This document shows, one piece after another, positions 25,101 to 29,402 of a stretch of DNA of 49,919 bases. This stretch comes from a virus: positions 1-49,919 of the IMG/VR virus record IMGVR_UViG_3300044627_001013. One strand, 5' to 3'. Under the pieces are notes generated by a model, which ran no database searches, was not told the DNA's origin, and saw only the letters and a list, made by a program, of their open reading frames with translations. How positions within the stretch are numbered: position 1 is the first letter of the stretch; each line of letters starts with the position of its first letter. Position numbers and translations under genes: made by a program.

Positions 25101-26619
25101 AAGCACAGGTGGTACTAGTGTTTGGACAGTAAATCACGATCTTAACACACAATTTGTAAGCGTAACTCCTATCTATGATAGTAATGTTGCTGTGACAGGT
25201 CGTTATAATTATCCTGAAATTTATTATAACAATGCTAATACTTGCACTATCACATTTGATCAAATAACTCCAGGGTATGCAACTATAGTAGGCGATAGTT
25301 CAAATGTATCAGGATACTACTTACATGAACAGTCCTCAGCAAGCACCACATGGACTGTAAATCATAATTTAAACAATCAGTATGTTGTAGTGGCACATGC
25401 TAATGTTGGCGATTATTCTTGGTACGGTAAGTATGATGGGGCAGCAATAACTTATACGAATGCAAATTCTTTAACATTGACATTTAATTCTGCACAAGCG
25501 GGTAATGTTGCTGTGATATCTGATAGCGATTTAGTTGGATATTATAAACATACACAAACAACACCAAGTACCACTTGGACAGTCAACCACAATCTAGAAA
25601 CTCAATATCTAAGTGTCACACCAGTGTATCCTAACAACTTGTCAATGGTAAGCACTTATAATTTCCCTGAAATTGTTTACAATAATGAAGATACTTTGAC
25701 ATTGACATTCACAAGTCCGCAAACTGGTAACGTGATTGTAGTAGGTGGCGGAGAAGGATCATACACACAACGTATAGGAACAAACTTAAGAGTTTCACAA
25801 TGGGTACAGACTAATGTTGATAGACTCTGGGTAACTGTGAATGGTAAGCGCGTACCATCAAGTTTGTTGAAATTAAATCCTGGTAATCAAATAAGCATTT
25901 TGACACCTATCACTAGCGGTGACGAAATCATTATAACTAGCATGATGCCTTCAGCAAGCCCTGACGAAGATGTATATATCAACATGGTTGACAAGAATAA
26001 CCAAGGCGCTGTGTACAGAGCAAACGCAGGAACTAGAACGTGGATCAATAAACCACTGTCAGAATTTGATACTATCATTCCAGTAGAGGATGCAAGCAAT
26101 TTGATTAGTTTAGAAACTCAAAGCAACGAAACTCTAGCAGAAGAATTAGGCTATTACTATATAACAGTAAATGGTAGTAAGACTGGAATATTAAACGTTT
26201 CAATCTACAATGAAACTAAGGGCCAATTTATTGAATCAGATTATATATCAATCATAGTTGAAAGTGCTGGAGCAGTATTAAAAATAACAGCTGGTCTATG
26301 GATAGAAGAAGATGACATATTGACTATTGATATTGACTATGGAAATAGCGTTTATATCAATGGTGAGTATATGCAATTATTAAGTGTTGATACTGTTGCT
26401 AATGAAATCACAGTAAGACGAGGAATTTTAGGTACAAGCACACAAACTTATATACCAAAATATGCGACTGTTTATGGATTATTAGACAACAATAGAATGA
26501 GTAATATACAATATAGTAAGACTTGGAACACTATTCCTGGAGACTATGATGCAAGTTTAGGAGACCCATTGCAGATCGCGTCAAGCACTGCTGCTGAATT
26601 CTTAAGAATGGATGTTTAA
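7102..26619 (+). CDS. Giant 6505-aa baseplate-wedge/tail adhesin protein
   Basis: One uninterrupted frame of 6505 codons (about 700 kDa), in the position of T4 gp7. The N-terminus (residues 1-143) carries SWDSFTDLDKIINFNQYYWL. Residues 1190-1800 are Trp/Tyr-rich wedge-like sequence. Around 2053-2085 lies a CBM5/12-like stretch (YTKGEIVSFKNKYWTALKI). FGSA/FGTS segments in residues 2470-3140 resemble an FG-GAP propeller. A second wedge-like core is at 3440-3720 (LNEAKPYHVVIKEFLLTYTG). Residues 4240-6000 hold at least eight PVVF-type modules ending in YYVKSI. A BNR/YCF48-like propeller is near 4985-5230, and three VNHNL tandem repeats lie at 6007-6217. No membrane segment or protease motif is obvious. 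I infer a baseplate-anchored structural protein with receptor-binding modules. The exact gp7 assignment rests on gene order, and an early assembly error hiding stops is unlikely because the frame is clean. Confidence 0.7.
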   Translation: MTRIRTLDFLPEIFQTPTNEQFLSATLDQLVNPPVTRKIQGFVGSTIGYGVNANDFYVTEPTKVRKDYQLEPGVVFLKNNQGKANDFLSYPGILDALKLQYGLTNNNNDLFESQFYSWDSFTDLDKIINFNQYYWLPQGPPAVVVTNEVVYLENQYDVVSAENSYQIKPLGATGYSDNPTLTLIRGGTYTFNVNQDSQFWIQGAPGINGTSLTQPNFSVRLTELGGVINNGAESGTITFNVPAKDAMDQYNYEAGVGVPAFVVSTKSIEQIQNLPLSQVGNIDGVTALNGINILFYNADTETITGTFPSDNFYKITYDYSSSPVDPIVTLAPDAVIYNEEKITPSYGSTYIGIGFVKTTSIAPIPFISAPLDTLYYQDSVNPNKVGIIKLIENNDLNTLDVETQILGKKSFTSSNGIKFTNGLKVSFSGDIIPTSYQQGEYYVEGVGTSIELIPTTALLIPESFTTDTSIAYDMTNYDIENYDEALNLPLTPDYITIARNSINKNAWSRSNRWFHSQVISDTAVYNGNPNILNLASSFNKAKRPILEFYPNLRLFNSGTVGKESVDFIDTRTTDALSTVAGQAGYYPDVSTYTAYTGSIATNPTVNCGDFIVGEQYKIANLGTTDVTIWEQLGATLGVDGQFVVGQEYIIWNLGSTSQAAWNKIAGTTGVTYAKNSTFKCAYPGEIIGSGGGQAFNVLFTALISGLLNSSDLVSGLQYTIVSVGSTLWNNIGYVGTPTVGGTFTATAPAVGTGTAIQGNGTALAQTNTTITIPTSDITGTLSAGMYINDLILGEQSKLPVGTRIFDIISGTTTTTMTVNWPTPTIVLPTSGDASFVASIKNNADLALFSGARVVFSADTNPEVSNKIFVANFSTTISGSYPVLTFTEALDGEILTNDQFAVLRGQNNEGVSWYYDEDELGVLFHVAQQKIKVNQPPKFDVFDKNGISFGDTSIYKSTTFQGCELFNYKVNLGGVNDTILGFPITFSSIRNTGDISFEVSLNVDEFNYVTGLEQNITETEKVNTGYVYNTTGRLTYERLLGWQTAVAPSTQYQVFEFPYTPPNVVLTSLDATTLDVTVTCDVPQLNVEDTIWPSIQVFNNNNLITDYTVQNTETSTSVTVNIPALEKTVIQVLILSDKVSTQAFYTIPINLSNNPFNTDITSVDVGDIRGQYQSIFYNNPDTTGDVFGANNTRDLGNLVPWGNRIIQNSASLVIPGAFLRQKEHNLFEALLFNSREYVKFKSLLVDTANKIDWQQRYDAGALLDYTLDIISSVKNQEMPFFWSDMIPNKAPYISNVYNFFNNIGTTTFGLSKVYNYETANYNGILVYLKRKVQGTTVTELLYKNIDYTVSKDSPSLTITKDLITGDQVIINEYNQTYGSYVPNTPSKLGLYPVTVPKVIYDETYITPTYFIVGHDGSYTKLYGQYSELYGLTDYRDQVLFEFEKRVYNNIKLSSTIPINAADIIPNYYKDTTEYYNNWLTAYSPAFLDWVGNNKLDYKDHIFTQSNSYTYNYRDSGAKVTGDLLLQGNWRGIYIYYFSTSTPATTPWEMIGYANKPAWWDERYGPSPYTSDNLILWADMFDGIDYNNGNPITLSRYKKSNFTRDTTEWDTEFENFLLILPVNEDGSQKSPLNSIVGTYDPSLFADQWIVGDLGPVEFSYRRSSTWPFDLVRLGALLKPANFFNLAVDLDNYKYNAEFNQYLVNDRSHLVPNQIQIYGNGTAKTSYINWIVDYEKQLGVDATTNITNLFKNIDVRLVYRLAGFSDKTLLKFFVEKGTPNSSNSSLLIPDENFSVLLYENQPYTKIIYSAVSVEKVPNGYRVDGFSQNINYFSILKPINNGNVNNIIIQDLSVKVAKDYTDKVEIVEYGSVFRKTQDLAQFLASYGRYLISQGCEYELIESGVQLDWNQMIGEFLYWAQIGFVDSSVITLNPAANTLAINAESLIVQPLSIHNNNFILNQNLYPIENRDLSIVREGTSFSVTALKDGDTISYGQFNLSNIEHGIVFDNKTIFNDVIYNLITGLKQNRIYLQGTKSAEWNGTMNASGFIYNQDNIREWTPAVKYTKGEIVSFKNKYWTALKIVQPSKTFTEADWKETDYDEVQKGLLPNSSTRSYESSLYYNVNEANLEKDADQLSFSLIGYRSRPYMVSADLTDITQVNVYKNMIKEKGTRAILDVFKGADLPQGGIDYDLHENWAILNSVYGGVLQNNFIEFKLNQSKLTNNPSIIGLTNGNPVQQAQEIVPIYSLFNYGKPITNPDVLPTLNSNTPNTIFPDAGYVNFNDVKMSSYFFSGFPAAVNEAGLVVPLNKFYVGDYAYVANYLANWNVLTPNVLGQVIGARSNLNGTTTIFFRQAQTLQINDIFAIINFNDLINGYFTVLQVVSPYQVIIPLNLSNSTLTLTGEGIAYQFVSQRVAQPSDIQDLLLLNNEFVSNKVWVDTNNDGGWAVYRKGINYEFDIEFTKDTLPDEEKNDTSTFGSAVSYTTQGDFLFSDAGMGRVFRYQYDPITEVYDPDQIIEKSTSFGTTIVKGQNIFAISQPVGTPKVFLYYVNDTYVTDDINPLQEISAPVGCTNFGSSMAMSGDSNWLFISDFDDAEPVARNNVHVYRRINGIFNANELVNGTYYEIISLGANDFTNVGAPENKVGIIFQATGPLVSTAGTFVIGEQYTISSLGTTDWSAAGWLPTNVGETPSPGDTFTAISIGSGTGTAIPFNQGTVIKRSYEFITTIAGPTVTIDKFGSSITTNYYGDVVTIGAPNEDFDASTENWGKAYYYSRSIQNFETQTASTNDPTTFQLAWTPDPSKTVNVYLNGVLVDESNYSISGSSLIYSGTFVVGDIIKISGNKFTLNQILTTETTPRIGVGFGTSIDNNRFATEILVGAPFALSSENEEGAVYRYTNAGARFGNITGTSTVDTTANRKLLINGYEVTIPVDSDAELAALAINTAQITNITATAINNKLNIQLIKPELGVTNQQIVLTSTDVDTFAELGIDVLTQTQVIQCPHLTGPTQFGTVVKFNEFNSVAISAPVGTRYAQTTFDFIDDLDFTNDTIFDNNATQFIDTYTNAGAVYLFDYLSNYRESLNNIGAFTYAQSTNDKSQVYGSQPRYGTALDFTSNKVIIGTPGYRPDDIDGQVVVYINQTGLPNWKEFRQTNEIVDISKIDNSQIFSAELNQTLTNLDYFDPLQGKLLGAIRQNIDVISNIDPASYNNDNNTQSGFVWGSTQVGTVWFDTSNVRFVNYHQNDNAYNAKYWGTLFPGSDVAIYSWIASAVPPSEYEGSGTPRNIDLYSVQTVLNASNTIEPVYFFWVKNSGIKFRNKSLADVNVANYILNPLGSGISYIAPLLPNTFALYNCQQYINANDSVLHIGYSSANNTIQHEEYQLIRENFANDFLPGVPNFVDGNIAPRSLYDRLIDSLGGTDEVGAVVPDPFLPKTVQSGILARPRQSFFYNRLKALQNYLEYSNSILKQFPIVEIRPRIPFLFKSGEFYDTSLYWEYVNWWVPGYNDNTKAIMQVPAYNDLLTLEVAPGSIVTVLENGQGNSETYIYTDEGKWNRIGLQNGTVRFKSELWDYSSNNIGFGSDFYGSQPFDNYPSEETRWIIRALNEQIFTDELLIFRNRSLILLFNYIQAESYENQNYLPWLNKTSLIDVSHKIRDLKPIQNFQNDNQDFLSGYLNEAKPYHVVIKEFLLTYTGIDWYQGNITDFDLPAEYSFENQSFISPELVYTNPTLVSEYLPNNAIWTTQSYSEWRNNYGLSLIGQNDYNISTLRSYVTLNSDFIIVDNVSGFPVTGTIKVSSVADPNVYELIGYTQVNRDTNSLSGLIRGVNGTEIAYHIPGENIFIDLPAIVILDTGKGYTNPPKVTAFIDTAIYPEPREEAVLEAVMRVDKVIGVNVINPGSGYAVLPRIIIDSAYDFTVDSTNIAISPVNTLELYAPELVTGDLIRYVSGEGTEVGGLENNQWYYVRVLDNVPTTIIALYTSYADAIYGAENTRVKIFSQGTGSHTFKLGAKAAAVSSSYPVRENNITLRYDRTSYNTQIVDWEANSFYGSFFAGSYNNTENIASSSITLESTLPDIANMLSSNQGLVLPISEISNYTQPVWSEFERSVESTISTGNKIRLKLNTSTENASGSTIGFVENMLVGFAGDLGTSGLQAFDIETKSGTVYYIAEVINDTDFTIKSSLTGPVVTLNSLTISGLGVRCYTGQDVSTAVIATNYPGIRTATATSSTNNIVTVPLTTIGQGGSQGLYTGIPIEFVGNVFGGIEENIVYFVTSVIDKERFTISASDSFTRIKALYIVSGNQIVVQNTTGLSVGDQIVFSNMTINGNQVTNFGNIVAGNFYYVKSIGINTITISTTLGGAVFTVTTVASSSNTYCFFVSQENNVELTSATGNMTVNVQLPASPGQVNGQQFIFYSSSQEFENITSINYGNLVESSILKTVPPSGSVPVSQQNYMILDRDAGGIQRVYKGLPITVGTSIGGLTAGTAYYVNTFGNVTLQGTSSSSSDNTITVSLTTTTTNLMVDMPIVISNFPLGGLQIGQTYYVHSIVDLTNFKVKATLTGGVASLVNTVGTATITGAPYITVSDTYNGAIKTLSPGTGPVDLVQKITEAPTFDIGYRLGGYTAIISSGGKGFTVDNTISIAGNLLGGTTPSNDLTIVVNQINPVVEGEYVWSLPLQSEGNITSVNCQGNPNDIVESYYLKVAGANTFNVYSDPRMTVPVSADDLAFVGYTVTTATNVTASDDRVTVTSSTDFNVNDPVVFTGTMFSNEIVLGQIYYIYDKPTSTTVRLTNNPGGTVINFADDANGSMTMATAGSFMFLPEPFYFTPSIVKFNNKTYVCVVSNNDSDFNIGKWEELDSGDRRLNALDRAFAYYQPDVNMPGDELTQLFTGLTYPNTVYQGNAFDPADQFTVDTILQDQEFYPTGVNVEAITFNGVNYIAPANLPNSSVLAMDIEVSDNWLLGKLSDYPLGLTDIINNNGIYVMTTTNSATPIMKSVNGYVFSSNGYFIPYDTDPVDIPYEKILLTQAELSLHSVIYHNNKYIAAGNTLLLSDSTGTVWTEVYKFDTDSGYFYDVSYVNTSFFTGYVAVGTDNSTKLIVYSTDGTTWTKVSSSDYIGTANNSTLNSVTYNNNVIVVVGNNGTVYQASALNAWTLILSSGKNLNDVICVNNVFTAVGDDGVVKVSTTNGTSWTERATGTLNDLNVIYYETSNATYTIGGDDNTLLQTSNTTTDPVVWDRTQVFALVKPVYTVQGDPFQAGYGPEELVPGVVSDQLTMIVTTRAGTNWSATQYAHVGYNVVSIELDANADNVYSFADVVQVPACISVYIIGSDGLCTTIYEGNGYTSDYVNKTIELDTNISDPEKLRIDVYEVGNGDQLIKSSTQINPLIENSATGFQEVFLNCNYSAFRFTTGGIIKPATDPIDAQVFSTDNTTNTMVVDDASLFILNSAIYFTGDVFGGVVANTNYYVKSINLVRNSISISSTLVDGIAGPIFDLTTDSGSNMQAVIQNGPGQFYTEPAVFHNGIRLLSGISNTVIKTKSSNNALVTYSTVGLVANQQIVFDKNIFGNLNGNQVYYVKTIIDDTQFTVSLTAGGSTVTLINASGVSNFITNDYAVTLAINQINANLVFATDYDTAVDYISFSFFNETDPEQYGYTVPEIETFNGDGTTGAYTLSNYMGEGNATNAIVEVDGLRIMPNQYTIYSGLNSLVFDSIAPDANSTISVISFNDTKRQYFNTQYETTSKYVTPIDNVENTFSFPLLDTQTAASVGGYFIAASTTGMVLGQSVMFQVDIPGSTPVYAGFGGVRTDGTVYTLSEINTVTNQFKVQDQYGTTYPTVNQTGLMHVVVGGQPTVRIETSDAHHLDTNDVVRIDGLTGSIQLNNNVFYVHVITDNIFDIYLTEFSPYVDGINEPVTLCDAYVSGGYVWLDQSWMLETTAAVECDTTQITALSVVNLIVNTPITFTESNVLIGESTSIPEIIAGNIYYIRSIDYDNNSFTISETPDGNILTLTSTGGTSVWTVNHDLNTQFVSVTPIYDSNVAVTGRYNYPEIYYNNANTCTITFDQITPGYATIVGDSSNVSGYYLHEQSSASTTWTVNHNLNNQYVVVAHANVGDYSWYGKYDGAAITYTNANSLTLTFNSAQAGNVAVISDSDLVGYYKHTQTTPSTTWTVNHNLETQYLSVTPVYPNNLSMVSTYNFPEIVYNNEDTLTLTFTSPQTGNVIVVGGGEGSYTQRIGTNLRVSQWVQTNVDRLWVTVNGKRVPSSLLKLNPGNQISILTPITSGDEIIITSMMPSASPDEDVYINMVDKNNQGAVYRANAGTRTWINKPLSEFDTIIPVEDASNLISLETQSNETLAEELGYYYITVNGSKTGILNVSIYNETKGQFIESDYISIIVESAGAVLKITAGLWIEEDDILTIDIDYGNSVYINGEYMQLLSVDTVANEITVRRGILGTSTQTYIPKYATVYGLLDNNRMSNIQYSKTWNTIPGDYDASLGDPLQIASSTAAEFLRMDV
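8920..9372 (+). repeat. LGTTDW-type module, first block in the giant protein
   Basis: Two adjacent copies of a GEQYKIANLGTTD-like unit (about residues 607-750) with the pattern 'Gx(Q/E)Yx(I)xxLGxT', each followed by a glycine-rich FxAxxxGxGT end. A related block occurs 6 kb downstream at 14932-15237. Such modules are probably small beta domains in phage adhesins; function unknown. Confidence 0.6.
14932..15237 (+). repeat. LGTTDW-type module, second block in the giant protein
   Basis: Residues about 2611-2712 contain NGTYYEIISLGANDFTNVGA followed by GEQYTISSLGTTDWSAAG and a GSGTGTAI end, matching the block near residues 607-750. It is inserted within the propeller-like region, suggesting a mobile or recombining module. 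Confidence 0.6.
19820..25090 (+). repeat. Dispersed PVVFTG...YYVKSI modules (at least eight copies)
   Basis: Degenerate units of 35-45 residues share a pattern: (P/Q)(I/V)xF, an FGG- or FGN-like turn, an N/G then (V/N)YYVKSI, and a closing (F/I)(T/S)(I/V)S strand. Clear copies start near nt 19820, 20010, 20480, 20640, 21340, 23415, 23740 and 24940. Examples are GDVFGGVVANTNYYVKSINL and FGNLNGNQVYYVKTI. They lie in the C-terminal third of the giant protein and are probably a repeated beta domain of an adhesin shaft. Confidence 0.65.
25120..25745 (+). repeat. Three tandem WTVNHNL repeats of about 75 aa
   Basis: Three head-to-tail copies start at nt 25120, 25348 and 25573 (residues 6007, 6083, 6158), spacing 76 and 75 aa. 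Each opens with (V/T)WTVNH(D/N)L followed by a Q(F/Y) strand, then a YNNANT- or YNNEDT-like turn and a LTLTF strand. DNA identity has decayed while the protein pattern is kept, so the duplication is old. Confidence 0.85.
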
Positions 26620-26622
26620 TAT

Positions 26623-26787
26623 ATGATAAATAAGTCAATAGATACTAAATTGGAAAATAGCGAGAAAAAAGAGGATAAACCAGTCAGTAAGCCTAATGAG
26701 CAGTCTGGTGTTTATTTCTCTAGTCACGTTAAAATTTATGATCCAAACTCTAACGAAGTTTTTGTACAAAAGAGGGCCGATGATTAA
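26623..26787 (+). CDS. 54-aa mini-ORF echoing the next gene's N-terminus
   Basis: The ATG lies 3 nt after the giant gene's stop, and the stop shares one base with the next gene's start (TAATG). The protein begins with a charged Lys/Glu-rich stretch (residues 1-26) and ends with SHVKIYDPNSNEVFVQKR. This closely matches FLKIYDPNSLEVFVDKK at the start of the following 204-aa protein. It could be a truncated paralogue, a small structural adaptor, or the product of a partial duplication. An AGAGGG inside its end (26771-26776) serves the next gene. I do not recognise a function. It is likely expressed, given its exact fit between two genes. Confidence 0.6.
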   Translation: MINKSIDTKLENSEKKEDKPVSKPNEQSGVYFSSHVKIYDPNSNEVFVQKRADD

Positions 26788-27401
26788 TGATTACTGTAAG
26801 TTATAAAATTGAAGGATTCCTTAAAATCTACGACCCTAACAGTTTAGAAGTGTTTGTAGATAAAAAGAACGCCATCAATTACGAAAACATGAGCGAAGCA
26901 TTAGCCGACACATTAAGTAATCGCGGTTACGGTGAAATTTATCAGATGGCTTTTGGTAACGGCGGTGCGTCAGTTGACGAGACAGGGGTGATAACTTATT
27001 TGCCACCTAACACTACAGGTCAAAACGCAGCTTTGTACAATGAAACTTACGCTAAGATTGTTGACGATACTAGCGTGTTCAATTTAGATCCTACACGTAA
27101 TAAGATGACCGTAAATCATACTTCAGGTAAATTATATTCTGACATATTGGTACAGTGCTTATTAGATTACGGCGAGCCTTCCGGGCAAGCAGCCTTTGAT
27201 AATAGCACTCAATTAGACGGAAATTTTACATTTGACGAGTTGGGATTATTAGCAAATTATGGTACTGACAGTGATGGTAATGTAATTACAAGATTATTAA
27301 CTCATGTGATATTCCATCCTGTTCAGAAGTCACTAAACCGTCAAATTCAGATTGATTATACAGTAAGAATTCAAAGTTTGACAAACCTACTAACTATATA
27401 A
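26787..27401 (+). CDS. Probable baseplate/tail structural protein (204 aa)
   Basis: 204 aa, beginning with the FLKIYDPNSLEVFVDKKNAI segment shared with the preceding mini-ORF. Then come NYENMSEALADTLSNRGYGE, a Gly-rich turn (MAFGNGGASV), and a C-terminal half with FDELGLLANYGTDSDG and THVIFHPVQKSLNRQIQIDY. I recall similar proteins beside fibre genes in aquatic T4-like phages but cannot name a T4 counterpart; it lies where gp8 would follow gp7. No signal peptide or membrane segment is seen. Translation is likely coupled to the mini-ORF (one-base overlap), with a usable AGAGGG ribosome site 10 nt upstream. A structural role is inferred from its neighbours. Confidence 0.65.
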   Translation: MITVSYKIEGFLKIYDPNSLEVFVDKKNAINYENMSEALADTLSNRGYGEIYQMAFGNGGASVDETGVITYLPPNTTGQNAALYNETYAKIVDDTSVFNLDPTRNKMTVNHTSGKLYSDILVQCLLDYGEPSGQAAFDNSTQLDGNFTFDELGLLANYGTDSDGNVITRLLTHVIFHPVQKSLNRQIQIDYTVRIQSLTNLLTI

Positions 27402-27403
27402 GA

Positions 27404-27411
27404 GATAAATA
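27404..27411 (+). promoter_or_regulatory. Putative T4-type late promoter box (GATAAATA)
   Basis: GATAAATA begins 3 nt after the stop of the 204-aa gene and ends 19 nt before the ATG of the 314-aa fibre gene. It is identical to the octamers at 3626 and 28371. The late-promoter role is inferred from T4. Confidence 0.5.
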
Positions 27412-27430
27412 TTAAAGCGAGTTTATAACT

Positions 27431-28375
27431 ATGGCATATACGATTGTTAAAAGCGACGGACAGGTACTGACTACTATAGCAGACGGACAAATTAACACTA
27501 CTAGTTCGTCATTAGGCCTACCTGGACGTAACTATGCTGGTTATGGTCAAGTATTAGATGAAAATTTTGTTTATTTGACTGAAAACTTTGCTTCAACTAC
27601 TCCCCCGGTCAACCCATTGCGTGGTCAATTGTGGTTTAATACAAATGATAATATACTATATGTCTGTCCTGCTGACGGAACTGTTGTAGCAGATGAGTGG
27701 CTAAGTCTAGCCATACAGACAGCAGAGGGAAATACTACATTCTCAGGAGTAGTTGTTACTGGTACTTTATCAGCCAATAACTTAATCATTACAAATAATG
27801 CATCAATACCCACTATTTCTTGTACAAACATAAGCGTATCTAATGTCGCAACGATACAAACAGCGAATGTTACATCTGCAAATATAGGAACAGTCACAAC
27901 TCAGGTAATTACTACAGGTGGCGTAGCGATTGCAGGAACGATTACAGGAAATTGGACTCTTACAGCAGGTTCAAGAATGCAAGCAACATATGCTGACTTA
28001 GCAGAACGTTTTGAATCTGATCTTGAATATGATGCTGGTACGGTAGTAGAATTAGGCGGCAGTAAAGAAATAACTGCTGTAAAATATGAATTAAGTGAAG
28101 ATGTATTTGGTGTAGTATCTAATACTGCTGCATATCTTATGAACGCAGGTGCAGGTGACGATAGAACCCACCCTGCTGTAGCAGTAACCGGTAGGGTAAA
28201 AGTAAAAGTAATTGGTCCAGTCCTTAAAGCACAACGACTTGTAAGTGCAGGTAATGGCTTAGCGAGGGCAGCAAAAGACGGAGAAGCCACTGCTTTTAAC
28301 ACTATAGGTCGTGCTTTGTCCGATAAACCTACTGACGATATCGGAACAGTAGAAGCAATTGTAACTATAAGATAA
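27431..28375 (+). CDS. Tail fibre-like protein with C-terminal ADLAE domain
   Basis: 314 aa. The N-terminus (GLPGRNYAGYGQVLDENFVY, then NPLRGQLWFNTNDN, residues 25-75) is a familiar opening of fibre/appendage proteins in aquatic T4-like phages. The middle (about 90-175) is Thr/Asn/Ile-rich beta repeat. The C-terminal 130 residues start with YADLAERFESDLEYDAGTVV and look like the terminal assembly or chaperone-type domain of fibres (Peptidase_G2-like IMC domains share the ADLAE-E-Y pattern). I cannot see whether it self-cleaves. It is preceded by a putative late promoter at 27404 and followed by another fibre gene. The probable role is host recognition or an appendage. Confidence 0.72.
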   Translation: MAYTIVKSDGQVLTTIADGQINTTSSSLGLPGRNYAGYGQVLDENFVYLTENFASTTPPVNPLRGQLWFNTNDNILYVCPADGTVVADEWLSLAIQTAEGNTTFSGVVVTGTLSANNLIITNNASIPTISCTNISVSNVATIQTANVTSANIGTVTTQVITTGGVAIAGTITGNWTLTAGSRMQATYADLAERFESDLEYDAGTVVELGGSKEITAVKYELSEDVFGVVSNTAAYLMNAGAGDDRTHPAVAVTGRVKVKVIGPVLKAQRLVSAGNGLARAAKDGEATAFNTIGRALSDKPTDDIGTVEAIVTIR

Positions 28376-28378
28376 ATA
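28371..28378 (+). promoter_or_regulatory. Putative T4-type late promoter box (GATAAATA)
   Basis: The octamer overlaps the stop codon of the preceding fibre gene and ends 23 nt before the next ATG (28402). A CGGAG ribosome-binding site (28389-28393) lies between them, the expected layout for a short late leader. Confidence 0.5.
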
Positions 28379-28401
28379 CATAGTCTAACGGAGATTTTAA
28401 T

Positions 28402-29352
28402 ATGACATGGGCAGCAGGCGGTTTAGTACAAGCAACTGATTTGAATACAATGCTAGGTGGTAATCCAACCACTACAACTAATACTCTTAATGCTACTTGG
28501 GCAACAGGTGGCAGTCAAGCAGGTTATGGTCAAACTGCTGTGGCAAACGTAGCAGCGGGTGATGTTGTTTCTGCTACCCCATGGAACGGATTATTCTATA
28601 ATACAGGCAATGCTGCTAGCCATCAAGGTACTAGCATCACTTCAATATCAAACGTCAGCTCAAGCAATGTCGTAACATTTTATTCAGCAGCCCAAACTAA
28701 TCTTAACAGCATCTACGCAGCGAGAGGTAATGCTGCAAGTCAAGGTTCAACCACATCAAACGCAGTCACAACTGCTTCAACTTGGACATCAACCGCAACA
28801 TTTACACAGACTGTAAGTTTTGCCAATGGTGACGCTGCACGTTATTTCTTTAATGCAGGCGGTCAGATCAAAATGACTGCCAGTCATCCTAATGTCACAG
28901 CAGGTGTGAATCAAGCATTATCAAATCTTTGCTCCGCAGTAGGCACAGTTGTAATCAGCGGACAAAATAGTGGCGCACGTACTATCGCAGGCACAAGTTA
29001 TAATGGTGTAACTAAAGTAGGCGGTAGCGGCTCAACACAAACACTATCAACAAACAGTGGTTATTTTGGATTGACTACAGGCAACACAACTATATTTGAC
29101 CAAAACTCAGCAGATAGCCCATATACTGCAAACATAGATTTGGTTTATATCGCAAAAACTACAGCAGCAACAGGCTCAAATGGAGACAATGGTAACGTTA
29201 TATCTGTTTTCACAGTACTAAGAGAAAGTGGAGCGAACGGAACTGTAGGTACAGGCACAGTCGTGACTTGCACAGTCACCCCACCAGCAACAACATATAT
29301 AGCCAATACTTGGGGAACTATTACGTTAGCCGGTAGTGTTGTAGTATCATAA
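28402..29352 (+). CDS. Ser/Thr/Asn-rich fibre or appendage protein
   Basis: 316 aa, strikingly rich in Thr, Ser, Asn, Ala and Gly, with almost no charged residues. The N-terminus MTWAAGGLVQATDLNTMLGG is followed by imperfect repeats (GNAASHQGTSITSIS and GNAASQGSTTSNAVTT). A segment ARYFFNAGGQIKMTASHPN is of a kind I associate with phage virion proteins, and the end (TWGTITLAGSVVV) looks like a terminal beta strand. The composition suggests a trimeric beta fibre or a decoration protein. A good CGGAG ribosome site lies 8 nt before the ATG, and a putative late promoter lies before it. It is the last structural gene; 53 nt follow before the accessory operon. Confidence 0.65.
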   Translation: MTWAAGGLVQATDLNTMLGGNPTTTTNTLNATWATGGSQAGYGQTAVANVAAGDVVSATPWNGLFYNTGNAASHQGTSITSISNVSSSNVVTFYSAAQTNLNSIYAARGNAASQGSTTSNAVTTASTWTSTATFTQTVSFANGDAARYFFNAGGQIKMTASHPNVTAGVNQALSNLCSAVGTVVISGQNSGARTIAGTSYNGVTKVGGSGSTQTLSTNSGYFGLTTGNTTIFDQNSADSPYTANIDLVYIAKTTAATGSNGDNGNVISVFTVLRESGANGTVGTGTVVTCTVTPPATTYIANTWGTITLAGSVVVS

Positions 29353-29379
29353 TAATTTTTTCTTAAAAGTTTGTCTATC

Positions 29380-29402
29380 TAAATACTTGGAAGAGGTATT
29401 TA
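29380..29402 (+). promoter_or_regulatory. 7-bp hairpin presenting a Shine-Dalgarno in its loop
   Basis: TAAATAC (29380-29386) and GTATTTA (29396-29402) are perfectly complementary around a 9-nt loop containing GGAAGAG. The loop and first stem base give AAGAGG, 9 nt before the ATG at 29406, so the ribosome site would sit exposed at a hairpin tip. The 53-nt gap has no GC-rich terminator. The regulatory role is inferred. Confidence 0.45.

Noticed and set aside
26625-26632. A fourth GATAAATA octamer
   Set aside because: It lies within the first codons of the 54-aa ORF, more than 150 nt before the next ATG, so I do not call it a promoter.
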